DNA of 64,000 nt from the NCBI GenBank assembly GCA_038503065.1, contig JBCAMK010000020.1, forward strand, positions 682,001 to 746,000, given 5' to 3'. The notes beneath the pieces are model-generated. The model did not search any database and had not been told where the DNA came from. It saw nothing but the letters and a program-made list of their open reading frames with translations. Below are positions 46,781-60,513 of the stretch, piece by piece. The position numbers were made by a program, and so were the translations under genes. The stretch's first letter is position 1, and each line of letters starts with the position of its first letter. Source of the stretch: Paragyromitra xinjiangensis. Taxonomy: Eukaryota; Ascomycota; Pezizomycetes; Pezizales; Discinaceae.

Positions 46781-48969
46781 GGTATCCCACTGTTTGCTTG
46801 TGTAAGTAGTTTCAGGAGGTTTGGAGGGGGGGATGGCTGCGTCATCGTCGCCTGGTGATCCCTGTATATACAGTCACGTGATTATTCCAATCATGGAGAG
46901 TCACTCGTTCTATGTAGGGGAATCCATGTCAGCCTCGAGCCTCGTTTCGTCAAACAGCCCCTGGGGCTTTTTGTTGTTACATGTGGCTTTTTTACTTCGA
47001 TAAAGCCTGTTGAAAATTCCAGGAGGCCTGATCTGGTTTTGAATTTGATGGGTTGCTGACACGAGTGATTTCGCATGATTATTCAATACAAAACTGACGG
47101 TAAAGTACTGTGCGTAAAACCCCTCATTCTCAGTGTCCCGTCGCAAATACATGTGTCGCTAATATGTACAAAATTGAACACCCCAAAAATCGATTCACTC
47201 AGGCAATTCAAGTGACGACTCACCCTGCACCGTTACCCGCTTCCCGGTAACCGTCCCGAAGCGCTGAGCCTTGTTCGTAGATCTTAACCCCAGCATGAAG
47301 CTGTTGGCTCTTCAGCGAAAGACGAAATATAAATCGCGAATCAAACAATACATCCACCTAATTTGCCGTAGAGGCTCTGCTGGCATCGAAGCTTTTGCCA
47401 TATGGAATTTTTACCTTTGGGTGTGTTGTGGGGTAGGAGACACGTGCGGCGGTAAGTTAATTCCATTTAGGCCGAAATCTAGAGTGAAGCTGCGGGGAAA
47501 CGGTTTTTTTTTTCTTTCCTCCACACACACAGGCCCACACTGTACACGCACGCAAATACACTGATTGCTGTGTTGATATTGGGCGGCCCTAAGGCGGTCG
47601 TGGCGGGGCCAATTGAGAGGGGAAACCCCCCACCGGTGTCACTAGTGTCCGCCGTGAACTCGGATTGCATGAGGGCTCGCAGCATGTGGCGTTTTGTATT
47701 GAAGGATTCAAGAGTCACGGTGGATGTACCGGTAGGTACATGAAATATTACATACGGTACTTTGCGTGTGATACGTTTTCGACTCGACTGGGTGATCGGG
47801 AGGTTTTCTCTCGGCCAGAACAGAAAACACAATTGCCGGCTCGTGCGCAATGAGCTCGAGCCATCGACTCGGTAAGGGCGAGTCGAGTAAGAAAAACGGA
47901 ATATCGATGTGCCAACAAGAGAAGATAATGTTTGTTCGGTGGGCTTCGCAGCTGCAGAATAATCGCAGCGCACACATAATCCTCTCAGCCGCAAGTACGA
48001 ATTGGATAAGCCCAACACCGTTCGCCGGCCTGTCACCCGCTCGGGAGCGGCGCGATATCATCATCCTCCTCTCCGCCCCCCGGTCAGTCCTACCACACCA
48101 GACTTCCGAAAGGACAGAACAACCCCCATGAGACATAACCCTAGAAACAGGAAAGAGGAACCCCCATAAGGTCCAAGAACAAGAAGCAAAAACTACAAAC
48201 ATGATTGAAAAAATAAAAACTTGCTGGAGAAAAAAGCACTTGCATTCTCGTACATGCATCATGCCCAATTGCCCAATGGACGGTGCCTCGGCATTGCCCC
48301 CAGGCAGCGCCGCGGCGACTGGGGGCAAGGACCTGCTGGATAGGGTCAGTAGGAGTTTTTGAGGGTGGATGGGGATTGGGTGCTTGATATGGTTGGAAGC
48401 AGACGAATCTGTGAGGGAGAGGAGGATCTGACAGAGGGGAGTGAGGAGGAGGAGGAGAGGAGGAGGAGAAAGGTGGTTTCCATCTTTGCTCTGGCAGTGA
48501 TCCACTCTCCGTCAAACACCACCAACTGACAGCCCCGAGGACTGAAGACCCCCTAGTCCAATACCAACTGTATTAACCCCAATACCGACCGTCCAGAGTC
48601 CTTCCCCCAGTCGAACCGTATCCTGCCAATCCAGTCAACCCGCACCCCCTTCCTCGACCAACCCGTCCATCCGTCCACTCGTCTTCGCCCTCGCTCTGCT
48701 CGCTCTTCCATTCCGTACCTTCGCTTCCCGTCTCTCCCTTCAATCGTTCCCTCGCGATTCCCTTCTCTCTTCCTCGCTCACCTCACCCCCCCCCCCACCC
48801 CCCCTCGGCTGGTGGAGAACAGCCACCTTCGACTTGAATTATTATTGAAATAATTAAAAAACACATCTCCCGACCGCGGGTAGAGAAATACAACACGACG
48901 CTGCTCTCCCCAGCCGCCCTGCGCTTTCATAGCGATGAAGGTCTTCCATCGCCACTACCTGCGATCATA
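46781..48969. other. Long upstream region of the Hos4-like gene
   Basis: About 2.2 kb between the divergent HTH gene and the Hos4-like gene. Two overlapping minus-strand open frames of 185 and 265 codons (47479-48505) have low-complexity, motif-less translations and are treated as chance. A poly-C run lies at 48786-48806 and the last 400 bp are C/T-rich, consistent with a promoter and 5' leader. Confidence 0.5.
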
Positions 48970-51900
48970 ATGTCCTCTTCCCCTGGTCTTCCACCACAAC
49001 AGGCTACGACCACGAGTTCTACATTAACATCAACATTAACATCAACATCAACATCAACGCCAACGTCAACATCGCTGCCCTCGCTCTCGTCTCAATCACA
49101 ACAACAAAAACAGCAACAGCCTTATCCCCATCCTCCTCTTCCTCCTCCTTCTCATCATCGTCATCATCAACAACATAAACAACCCCCATTATCCACCGTG
49201 TCGTCAACAACAAAATCACCAAAAAACAACACAGGCGAGGACTCAGAGGCTGAAACGGTCGTGTTAGCCGAAGTGGTCCCCGACGCGCGAAAAAATGTCG
49301 AGGAGCAGCCGTGTGAACACGAAAGGGGGCGGAGAAGTCGGATTTCAGAAGTACGGACCCCAGCAGATCAGGACCGACCTCACCGAACACGACCTCTTCG
49401 TTCAGGACAGGCTAAACGACGGCCTAAGGACACGGATCACGATGACGAGGAGTACTCCTCCGACTTGAGTTCAGCCCCATCGCGTTCCTCCCGTCCTAAC
49501 TCACCTTCACATCCACATCCCATGCGTCGCCGCGTGAAACGCGATGCTGGGTTCCAGAAACGAAAGGCGAACGGTGCCTCCACAGCCTCTGAGGGAGATA
49601 ACTCTGACGATGGCCACCACCACCACAACAACAGACTGAGGCTGAGAAAACGACGAAGAAGCGTGGTGGACTCATCGCCTCCACGTCTTCGTATTAAATC
49701 ATCACCTCCCGTTTCTCCACAACCACTCGGTAGCCCGAGCAAGGCTACGCGAAGTAGGGAGAAGGTTCATGCAGGACAGAGAACGCTGAAGCACCGAAAG
49801 ATACCCCCGCCTATCACCACTCGTGATGATCGTTCTTCGTCTTCGTCACGCGAAAACTCTCCTTCTGCGATCCCTCGTTCCCGTAGGCCTCAATCGGTTC
49901 GAACGCTTGGCTCACCAATGAGTACGTCTCACAAACCGAAACGAGACACAGCTGGACGAACTCACCTTCACCGGGCTTGCCAACGAGGTGCTGTTGCAGA
50001 GGTCGAGATTATCTTGGAGCAGGGCAAGGAGTTCCTAAACGCAGAAGACAACGCTGGATATTTACCTTTACACGAAGCCTGTCTATGGGGTCACCTGGAA
50101 GTCGTCAAAATTCTTATTAGCAATGGTGCATGGCTTGACGTACCCTCCCGGATGGAACAAGACACCCCGCTACTCGACGCTGTCGACAACGGCCACGCTG
50201 ATGTTGTCAAATACCTTCTCGAACTCGGTGCCGATCCACGAAGGCGAAACAAACAAGGGCAGACAGCCCTCGACGCCAATGAATCCAATCGAGACACTCC
50301 AGAGGTATTCAACGAGATCGAAGGGCTCCTGAAGGTAGCCATTAACAAACTTCGTTCGAAACGCTCATCTGACGATGAAACCGCTCGAGCCTCCGCCGCA
50401 GCAGACAGTCACTCCTCACGCGACCCATCAGTTGCGAGCCCAGTACATCAGTCCCCACCTGCACCAAGTATACCGACGGGTACTCGCCGGAGAAACGCCC
50501 GTACGGAGCAGAGCAGGAAGGATCTTCTGTGGTTAGATGCAGGGAAAAATGGGTTACAAAAGTTACGGGAGAAAGCTCGTGAGGGCGACCAACAAATGGT
50601 TCATGCATTGCTTGAGCGGGGGACAAAGCCGGATACAGAATCTTTAATTGGAGCCATCAAGGGAGGCCACGCAGACACAGTCAGTTTACTATTAGCATAT
50701 GGTGAATCTATCGTCGATCCGGAGCCTGGGCCACGAGATGGTCATCGCAAGATGCGGGATACGTCAACGCTTGCTGGGGAAGAAACTCCCATGCTCGCAG
50801 CTATTGGAAGGGGGAATTTGACGGTCTTGGGGTATCTCCTAGAAAACGGTGTAAACCCGCGCAGGCTGGACAATAAAGGGAAATCATACATGGACATTGC
50901 GCGCGACAGGGAAGGCGAGTTTTGGCAGGATGAGGTGGATATGCTGAAGAAAGCATGGGATAAAGCCGGCAGGGCATCGGATAAGGCTACACGGCGACAT
51001 TCACCCGCAGCTCACAGGAACACCTCACCAAAGCCGAAGAAGATCAACGATGCAAAGGCGGGATCTCGTCCACGGACAAACTCATCGCTTTCGTCGGCTA
51101 ACACGGCACGACGGTCAACATCAGCAAACCCGTCCAAATATGAGGAGGCATTCGCTGCATCAGATCAGGAGACCACAGCTGAACCACTGGGGCCACCGAA
51201 AAATCGGGGGAGGAAGGCGAAACGGAGTGAATCGGACTCTCTTGCCCCCCCTACTGCGAGAAAGAAGCGACGGCTTATTTCTGGAAAGGATCTAGCAAAT
51301 GAGGAGTCGTTGGCTCGGTCATCACAAGAGCCATCGAGATCGGTGCCCCCAGAAACGGATATTGATTCTAGCGAGAAAAAGCCGATAGCCAAGAAAGCTC
51401 GGGCAAATAATGATGATGTGAAGGTGGAACAAAAGCAGTCTGGACGGAAAACGAGGATGGATCTTGAGGATACAAAGATTGTTGATGCTCCCACACCTTT
51501 ACCTGAGCGAAATGCCCTCAAGTCCAGAACAGACCACGACTCGAACCTGCTGAAACCAGATAACATACCTTCTAAGGACAAAAAGCCACCTATATTAGGT
51601 AGCAAGCGCGACCGAACTCGTTCCCCCACATCCCATTCCGACTCTGGCCGCAGACACGACTACGACGAACTCAAACGCCAGCGCAAGATTGTCGACCATA
51701 AAACCGAAAAATATGATAGCGATAGCACCGTCAAGCGGGTCTCAGTGAAGGAAGAGGGAGTAGCGTCAAAACGGAAGCTCCATCCCGGCGAGGCCGCCGT
51801 GCGAAGGGGCTCGCCGCATGCTCGAAGACCCTCACTCTCCGTTGCTGAGTCTTCTGAAAAAGAAGAAGAACGCCGAAGGCTGGTTCGTGAAAGGGAGGAA

Positions 51901-53662
51901 ATTGATCGGCGGGAACGTGAGAAGCGGGAACGAGCACGAGAAGAGGAGGAGAAACGCCGGGCAGCTCTCATTGAGGCGGAAGCAAAGGAACGGAGGCGCC
52001 AGGACCATCTGAGGTCGGAGCTGGAGTCAATTCTCAGCAAGGCAAAACAGGATTCTAAGAAGTCTAAGCTAGACGAGATTATTAACCGTGAACTGAAGCT
52101 TCGGATGAAACGTGAGGAGCAGGAGAAAAGAGAGAGGGAGATGCGGGAGAAGGAGGAACGGGAGCAGGAGGAACGGGACATGAGGGAGCGAGAAAGGGAA
52201 CGGGAGAGGGAACGGGAGCGGGAGAAGAGAGAGAAGGAGGCTCGTGAGAGGGAAGCACGGGAAAGGGAAGCGAAAGAACGAGAAACCCAAGAACGAGAAG
52301 CAAGAGAGAGGGAAGCCGAACAGCAACGACTTGCCGAAATCAAACGCCGCGAGGAGGAAGAGCGCCGCCGTGAGGAAGAGCGCAAGCGCGAAGAGGCCCG
52401 GCGTCTTGAGGAGGAACAGCGAGCAGAAGAAGCCCGTCGCCGTCTTGAAGAAGAGCGTCTCGCTGAAGAAAAACGTCGTAAAGAAGCAGAAGCAGAAAAA
52501 AAGCGTCAAGAAGCACTCGAGAATCAACGCCGTGCAGCAGAAGCAGAACAGAAACGGAAGGCCGCAGAAGAGGAGCGTAAACGTCAGGAATTCGAAAATG
52601 CTCAACGCGAGAAAGAGGCACGTGATCGTAAGGTAGCGGAGCAACTCCAGCAACAGTTGGCAGCTGAGATGGCGAAAAAGCGAAGGCTTGAAGAAGAAGA
52701 GCGGAAGAAGGAGATTGCAAGAAGGGAGGCACTGCCGTTTGCGTTGAGACAGGCAGAAGAGAATCATGCAAATGGGACTGCGCCAACTGAGAGCTCGAGG
52801 TTTCTGCCGTTATATTCTGCGACGTTTTCGGGGCCCTGTTCACACCCGCCAACAGCTAATGCTACGCCAACGAAGGTGGTGAATGGGTTCGGTGTGAAGC
52901 AGCAGCAGTGGATTTTGAATGTACAGGCGGCGTTGGTGCTGGACGTTACGGACCTTGGGTTTTCGAGCTGTATGTTGCACCTCCTCTAGATTAACAATTT
53001 TGGTATGGGCTAACGAAAGGTTGGCTGTGTAGATGCCGATATCGAACGTCGTCGAGTCACAGATCAAGAACGATTGAGGATGTGGTCCGTTCTTTCGATT
53101 ATGCTCTGCGAGAGTGTTTATTTAAGCAATCGCTCGATTAAGGAGCTGGAGAAGTCGCGGAGAGAGGAGAGAACGAAGTTCTTGGAGATGTCACCAGTGT
53201 TTTGGATGAAGGTTAGTTCTCTCATTAGTAATCACTTGAAGAACTTGATTAGCTAATATCGCTATGCTCTATTAGGTTGACGACCTTAAAACTATCATCG
53301 ACACAGATCCTAAGTATACTCACCTCACAAACCTCAGTATCCGCACTGTCGACGTAGACCTCAGTTATTCTACCTACTCGACACCTGTAAAACTCAGTAA
53401 CGGGAATGTTAACGGACCCATGACGCCCATATCTGTGTCCATAACTAAAGAGGAAATGGCGTCGAGGCTAGAACGCCTTTTCGGCACGCCTCCATCACGA
53501 GCCCTCCACCAATTATCCCAAGCACAAGCCCAAACCTCTCCAACTAGCTCAACTCTACTTCCCTTATTACACGCCCAGCCAAATAATAGTTCGGCTTCAA
53601 TGCCGCCGCCTACTCCTGTTAACGCGACAAATGCTGCATCTGCTTCCGCTTCTTCGAATTAA
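48970..53662 (+). CDS. HOS4: Ankyrin and coiled-coil protein, Hos4-like Set3-complex subunit
   Basis: Hos4 is a subunit of the Set3 histone deacetylase complex. Three exons, 48970-52969, 53033-53211 and 53276-53662, give about 1521 aa. The N-terminus is Ser/Thr/Pro-rich with a TSTLTST repeat from a hexanucleotide run, then basic and disordered. Ankyrin repeats lie at about 331-430 (GRTHLHRACQRGAVAEVEII, YLPLHEACLWGHLEVVKIL) and again near 525-650 (MLAAIGRGNLTVLGYLLENG). A long Arg/Glu helix fills about 970-1250. The C-terminal block after LPFALRQAEE, with FLPLYSATFSG, VLDVTDLG and MWSVLSIMLCES, matches the fungal Hos4-type end and needs the two small 3' exons. Orthology is inferred from this order; the symbol is moderately sure. 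Confidence 0.85.
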
Positions 53663-54159
53663 ATAAAAAATTATTGGGCGGGTGTTTTGGCGCTTTTTCC
53701 TTTTTTTTTGAATATTCTTTTCCTCTCATTTTTCAAATGATGTTGGTTTCGGTTTGATTAGCAAGGGTTGATTTGATATGGGTCTGGGGATGATGGAGAT
53801 GTTTCGTTTTACGCATGTGTATATGATACCGTTGGGGATGATTGTCGTTGCGCGCGCGCTTGAACGGGGAAGAGCTCTATATCTTTCTTTTTTGTATTCT
53901 TTTCTCTTTTCTTGGTCTCTCATGGGTGGGTTTGTGTTCTTGGCGGTTACTATCAAAGTGTAGGGCTATTAACTACTCTTTCTCATCACTAGGCTTTTGA
54001 TTCTTATATATTATTTATAAGCACTGGGTTCTGGGTTCGGATTTTGGATTGATTTTTGTTTTGTTTTCCCTCTTATTTTGATATACTTTGTTCTGCACTT
54101 TATTGGGTTTTTTTTGAGGGGAGGTTACGATTATGGACCGGACGCTATACTGGTATTGT

Positions 54160-54236
54160 TGCTACTCTACTGCCGCTACTACTGTTACTATTACTACTAC
54201 CACTACCACCACTACCACTACTATTATCACTACTGC
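54160..54236. repeat. Imperfect CTA/CCA trinucleotide microsatellite
   Basis: Some 25 units of CTA, TTA and CCA make the run. It gives repeated Thr, Leu or Tyr in different frames, which explains several spurious open frames. Confidence 0.8.
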
Positions 54237-54930
54237 CTATTGGAGTATTATATACTACCTTATACTCCAAGATAATGCACGAATTTATGTGCAAAGAATG
54301 TTTTGGTTTTCATCCATGATTTATTTTTACCCTTCAATGTGCATGTGGTGGATTCGTAACCATCTATTTAGAGGGTAAAAAATTCCGAAGATTTCCGGCA
54401 AAAGGGTGGCTTGTCATGCCAACCTGAAAGAAAATAACTAGGCAGTGATTTTTTATACTATGGAACATTATCGGGGATATTTGCCTCCCAGCCACCTTTG
54501 TTATAACTAGTTAGCCGTGTGCCTGTACACCAGCTGAGAAATATCTTCAGTGATTTTCGGTAAGTAAAAAACTGTTTCCCCAAACCCAAACCATGTCTAA
54601 CTCTGGGATGGGGTAATTAAGGCTGAGAGTGACACCGGGATAACTTGAATTACTGTAGGGAGCGAAGGTCGCAAATAGCAACGGGGCCCTAGAGCTGGAG
54701 TGGAAAATACAACTGGCGCGGAAATAAAGTATAACCAAAATCGAATCAATGGGCGGCCTTGGTATACTATTCAAACGTAATGCAAGGCCCATATCTCTCC
54801 TGTTTCAGTCTGACGATTGTAGAAACCTCAATACATCTATAATAGCACCGAATGGAAGTGTAGTAAAGGTTAGGTGATGTTTAGGAGTTTCTAACAAGTA
54901 CATGTACCAAAAAATGGGGTGGATCTACTA

Positions 54931-55032
54931 CCGTATTTTTAGAAAATGCTGTATTAATTCTGGAGCGCTGCTGCATTTGCTGATAAATCCCGTAGCACTA
55001 CGGAATTAATCCAGCATTTTTTTAGAATACTG
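54931..55032. mobile_element. 102-bp TA-flanked hairpin MITE (Tc1/mariner-like)
   Basis: The two arms, about 54930-54960 and 55001-55033, are inverted copies matching at roughly 26 of 32 positions; the ends read CCGTATTTTT and CAGTATTCTA inward and share AAAATGCTG then ATTAATTC. A TA dinucleotide flanks each end (54929-54930 and 55033-55034), as for Tc1/mariner insertions. The 40-bp loop contains a smaller CGTAGCACTACG hairpin. No coding capacity. Superfamily is inferred from ends and TA only. Confidence 0.7.
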
Positions 55033-56406
55033 TAAAAATGTTGTACCAATCGCATCCCCCTTTTTAGCACTGTAGTTTTGCAGGTTAGTCCAAGCAGTCG
55101 GGATATACATCTTGATCAAAAGCCTGATTGTTGGTAATGATTGGGATGAATCTCTAACCTAGGGTTTATTGCAGGTAATTTCTTGTGGTATGATATGTTT
55201 GGGCGATTTTCAAGTAATAATTTTATGTATGTGCATTTGGTAAGGTTACTAATGAGATGGTTGGGTTTTATAGGGTGAATCACATCACAATATATCACTC
55301 GTTGTTTCTTATAATGAGAGCTTCAGTGCACGGGAGTGGAGCTTGGAGGCCTGGGGCCTGGGGGCAGTTATTATTAATAGGATTGAAGAGGTGAGAGATA
55401 TAGTAAGTGTAGAGGCACTATGAGGATATACTCATTTCAATAAGGTTCCCGTTCCTATTGTTTTTCTCCTTCAAATAGTAATTATGGGTGAACATTGTAT
55501 ATCCTCTGAATTGTCACTATCTGAAAGCTAATTTATTAGGAATCTCAGCTCGGTACTCGAAAGCCTCTTCAGATGCCCGTCTCTGCCTTATTTTGCAACT
55601 CCTGATTATTATAATTCTTCCCAGTCTTTGTACTCGTTTTTTCCACTTCATCTTGAGAGTCGGTCTCAGGTGACTTGAAGAGTGGGGGCAATGCCTGTTA
55701 CTTCCTGCCCCCAACCATTATCCTCCTGTTCTGTCCGAATTTTGATCAGCGGGCGAAGCTTACTTAAAAAAAAAGCCAGGGTTTAGAGAACGGGGTGATA
55801 ATAGGCCTGGTGGCTACTCTTAGATGATCTTTTGTGGTTTTATGACGTAGGTTAGAGGTAATGTTACCTGGATAGGAACAAAACCTTGAATTTACCTTAG
55901 TCATAGGTTGTGATTTTTGATAAGGAGCATGAAGAACGATGTGTGATGAATTAGTGAGATACCAGCAATTCGTCGAACTTAAACTGATGAGGTAGAGCAG
56001 GGGAAAAGCCAAATATGCAAAGTTAGAAACTTCCATGCTTTAGCAACAGATCATTTGCTTCGTATTTACTAAATTTTACACGAAGTTGGAACCAATCCTC
56101 TGCATTCAACTAACTTATATCATAATCCCTAGATTTACGAGCATGTGAGTTGGTAATTTGAGCTCGTATGCTCGTTGTTCTCTTTAGGATTTCAGTTTTG
56201 ATCAAAACTAATTGTGCTAGAAGAAACCCTCCTAATTAACGTCAGCGTTAGATACGAATGGGAAAAGAGCGATTGAGAGTTAATTTGGCAATAATGTATG
56301 GATGAAGAATCAAGGTACATATTTCTAATAAGACGTTACAAAGAAAGATACAACAGTGCACAGCTCCAGAACTAGAAGATAAGAATTGAAAATCGCTATA
56401 AGACAC

Positions 56407-57194
56407 CTAATCAGAATCTGACGCTGGTCCATTATCATCGTCGTCGTCATCCACAACATCATTTCCAACAGTCATGGCGTACTCTGCTCTCTGTAAGATC
56501 TCCCGGAGCTTTGTGTCTCTGGGATCCACAATATCTATTGGTCTTTGCTTCAACTTGTTTCGTATCCTATTTCGCGCGACTCAAAATTAGGATTTCCGAG
56601 TAAAGGATAGAAATAGCAGGGCTTATGCGACAGGATGACGGGGATGGGAGAGACCTAGGATCTGCGCCAGCATCAATCAACATCTCCACAACGTCTAGTC
56701 CATGCTCTTTCTCCTTATTGGCGTATAGGACTGCTTTGTGTAGGGGGGTTTCTTTCTCCATGCGGTTTATGGGGTCAACCTCGAGGCCTTCTTGATCGAG
56801 AAGATGATCGAGCGCCTCCACTGTTCAGATGTTACTACTGAGCCCTCCCTCCCAGTCCGTTCAACCTCCAGGAGAAGGAGGTTGGACACCAGAAAGATAT
56901 AGGAACTAACATGATCCGTATTGCGCAGCCACATGGATCGCCGTATTCCCAAGTCCATCAGTGGAGTGATTCAGGAAGTCAGCGTCGACCTTTTTATCAC
57001 TTAGAACCTCCTCGAGTAAGTCGATGTTGTTCCTACGCGCAGCTTCCAGAAGCAGCTCTTTCGGCGAGGCACCCTATAGTAGCAAAAGTGAGCGGCAGCC
57101 CAGGAACTAAAACGAGCTTCTTCCCCTCCCCTATCTCTCGACTTCCTAGGAAAAGGACACAAACCTCATCCACATTTAAAGTAGTCCCAGCCAT
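56407..57194 (-). CDS. Small ankyrin-repeat protein with acidic tail (Yar1-like)
   Basis: Four exons, 57194-57165, 57073-56911, 56820-56655 and 56566-56407, give 172 aa. After a 10-residue first exon (MAGTTLNVDE) come ankyrin repeats: KELLLEAARRNNIDLLEEVL, then GNTAIHVAAQYGSLEALDHL, then ETPLHKAVLYANKEKEHGLD and MLIDAGADPRIRNKLKQRPI. The C-terminus ends in a DDDDDD acidic run followed by NGPASDSD. Budding yeast Yar1, a chaperone of ribosomal protein uS3, has the same size and layout; that orthology is only an inference. The third intron uses a less usual GTCTCT donor, but the reading DPR then IRNKLKQRP is convincing. Divergent from RPC11 with 315 bp between starts. Confidence 0.85.
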
Positions 57195-57509
57195 TTCTGC
57201 GAAATCTCCCTAAGGTCCAGTATACTGTAGCAAGGCAGGAGAGAGAGAGCGAAATGTACACAGAAACCTGGAGAACAGAAACAGGAAAGGAGAAGAAGCT
57301 GCGGGCCGTGATGTTATGTAAACAGATTGAAAGAAGGCAGGCGCGGCGGCGCGTACGACGCTAGTGGTGGGGCAGTGTGCGGGGTTAGGGTTGGGAGTAA
57401 TTCTTGGCAAATGCGGGTACACTTTCATTATTTTTGCCTGAGCCTCATCCGTGTAAACATCTATAGACCAACTTTTGACACTCATCGCCGCTCGTGGTTT
57501 TGTCCCAAC
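57195..57509. promoter_or_regulatory. Divergent promoter of small ankyrin gene and RPC11
   Basis: The 315 bp separate two start codons on opposite strands. There is a G/C-rich centre (GGCGCGGCGGCGCGTACG, near 57341). No specific site recognised. Confidence 0.5.
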
Positions 57510-58068
57510 ATGCTTTTATTTTGCCCTCAATGCTCAAATTCGCTTACGGTATGCGTTCTCCCTTTACCGATAGCTAGAGAGATATGGGATAAATCCTCGC
57601 TCATGGTATAACTGCACAGGTTTCGCGTTCTCCAGAAACCGGGACGAACCGTCTCGAATGTCGGACGTGTCCATACCAGTTCATCCTGACACGAAAGTAC
57701 TACGAACGCAAGCCCATGAAGCGAAAGGAGGTAGACGACGTGATGGGGGGTGAGGGGGCGTGGGACAATGTCGATCAGACAGAAGGTACCAATTCTATTT
57801 CCGACTTCGCATGCTGGCAGCATCTACTCGTGGGGGTAGTTTTTGTATAAGAGTTAGGGAGTGGGGCTAACGGAATCATAGCACAATGCCCTAGTGAAGA
57901 CTGCGGTGGGACAAAAGCGTATTTCTACATGGTACAGATTCGAAGCGCAGACGAGCCGATGACAGCGTTTTTCAAGGTGCGCAATACCAAATTTGTGTAT
58001 AATCGAACAGTGCTAACAATGGGATCTTATAGTGCGTTACGTGTGGCCATAAGTGGAAGGAAAACTAA
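57510..58068 (+). CDS. RPC11: RNA polymerase III subunit Rpc11 (C11)
   Basis: C11 is the TFIIS-like subunit of RNA polymerase III needed for RNA cleavage and termination. Four short exons, 57510-57548, 57620-57785, 57882-57976 and 58033-58068, give 111 aa, the usual length. The N-terminal zinc ribbon has Cys5/Cys8 (FCPQCSNSL) and Cys27/Cys30 (CRTCPYQF). The linker contains KRKEVDDVMGG and AWDNVDQTE. The C-terminal ribbon has Cys71, Cys76, Cys101 and Cys104, and the hairpin RSADEPMTAFFKC with the catalytic Asp92-Glu93. The final exon is 36 nt (CVTCGHKWKEN). Because every exon is short this gene is easily missed. All joins are in frame with normal signals; call very secure. Confidence 0.96.
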
Positions 58069-58780
58069 TGAGAGCCTTTGGGCTATGTATTTGAAATGGG
58101 AGGGTGGTGGGAAATTGGTTAATTCCGGTGTCTCGGTCGGTGCATTTGCTTTCTAAGGATTTCAGGGGAGTTTTAAATCTTCAAGCCTAGAATCCTAGGT
58201 TTACTTTGTGATCATTTTTATTGCCATTTTCAATTTTTTTCCCTTGCGTCTACGCCAAGTTACTAACCATGATTCATAAATCATCTCTAATCAAAAGGAA
58301 AAAAAGGAAACATAACATAAACAAGAAATAAAGCTAGCCACCCACCCTATCACTGATATCACCGTAAACAGCTCGATCGCTGCAAAGAACAAGCCAATAA
58401 CTAATTCGGAGGTCAGGTGGTTTCATTTGTTTGGAAGCTGATGATATTCACAAAACCATTCTCCATGACTCTTACTAGGCACCATAATACCCGAAAAGAA
58501 AAAAAAAGAAAGAAAAAAAAAGAAATCGCCGTGTACCCAGAGAGCAAATATAACCCCCTAATACAACCCAAATACAAACCACCGAGATTCCCTTTTTCCC
58601 ATTGAAACCTTGCAACTACTTTTAATTTTGTTTGACGTTCCCTCTCCATATCAACCGACCTCCTTCTCCCAGAGAAAAAAAATGACGAACGTGCGAAAGA
58701 AGAATGAAAGAATTTCGTGAATTGGGAAACTTTTGAGATCGATTCGTGTCGTATTTAGGGAGTACACATATGCGATACGT
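58069..58780. other. Intergenic between convergent RPC11 and uL13
   Basis: About 710 bp holding two 3' flanks, with an A-rich run (AAAAAAGAAAGAAAAAAAAAG) near 58500. No gene or RNA recognised. Confidence 0.5.
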
Positions 58781-59710
<930 letters not shown>

Positions 59711-60513
59711 TCTTGCTGGTGTGTGGTTTAGCGATTAACGAGAGAGATAGACGTCGGGAGGGGGAGGGGTGGAGGGTGGTCCGGGGGGGGGAGTTGTCGT
59801 CGTCGTCGGTTGCTGCTGTTGTTGTTTATTGTCGACTGTGGGAAAGATTTCGTGAGTGAGGTTGACGATGGGTGACTGTGAGTGGGCGCGTCCCTTGTGT
59901 GCGCGTTGCAAAGCCACACCTAAAGACAGTCAAGATGGCTAGGGCAAGCCCTTATCGCTGGTTTCAGCCACAACAGTTATCATCGTGCCCAACTTCACTG
60001 AATTCGAGCTCGTGTAAGTACTGGAAGTTGTGGGTGGTTCAAGCTTTACGATGGGGCTAGATCCAGGAGCGTAGAGAGCTGTGGACTCGCTTTCCAGCTC
60101 TGTATTCAAGTTCAAGATAGAACTCTTGCCATCACACTGCTTCCCCAGGAGCGAACTTCTCCTTACAGACATTGCCACTCTGGGGACGAGCTTGTCTACT
60201 CAGGGCCAAGTTCAGTGTGTTTCAACCGAACAACCGAACAACCGAACAGGGGAAATGGCGGGGTACATGCGTTCTTTCGCATACGATGTTTGATGTCAAG
60301 GCCAGTTGAACGTTTGCCAGGACTGATCACAACAGACTAAGTACTTCTTCCAGCCACACTTGGAATGATAAAGGCTGAGATCAGGAACGGAAGGAAATGG
60401 TGGTTGTTACATGTATTTTTGGCGACGGGGCGATCAGGGCCCTAACCAATATTGATGATCAAACACTTCTCCCAACGTCATCCCAGGAAACAGGTGTAAA
60501 TACATTACACACA
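59711..60513. promoter_or_regulatory. Divergent promoter region of uL13 and ALKBH6-type gene
   Basis: About 800 bp between two starts on opposite strands. A CCG/CAACAA-type simple run adjoins the uL13 start (59760-59830). A short ACCGAACA tandem repeat lies near 60226-60247. Open frames inside have no motifs; one extends the ALKBH6 frame upstream to 60397. Confidence 0.45.

Larger units (their letters stand above)
53663..56406. other. Intergenic, with a trinucleotide repeat and a MITE
   Basis: About 2.7 kb between the Hos4-like 3' end and the small ankyrin gene's 3' end. It carries a TAC/TAT microsatellite at 54160-54236 and a 102-bp inverted-repeat element at 54931-55032, both listed. No protein or RNA gene is supportable. 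Confidence 0.55.

Noticed and set aside
47479..48505. Two overlapping minus-strand open frames of 185 and 265 codons
   Set aside because: Translations are low in complexity, overlap each other in different frames, carry no motif, and lie in the upstream region of the Hos4-like gene.
51660..52767. Long minus-strand frames of 230-240 codons rich in Ser/Arg or Leu/Phe
   Set aside because: They are antisense shadows of the Arg/Glu coiled-coil of the Hos4-like protein, where GAG/CGG repeats keep other frames open.
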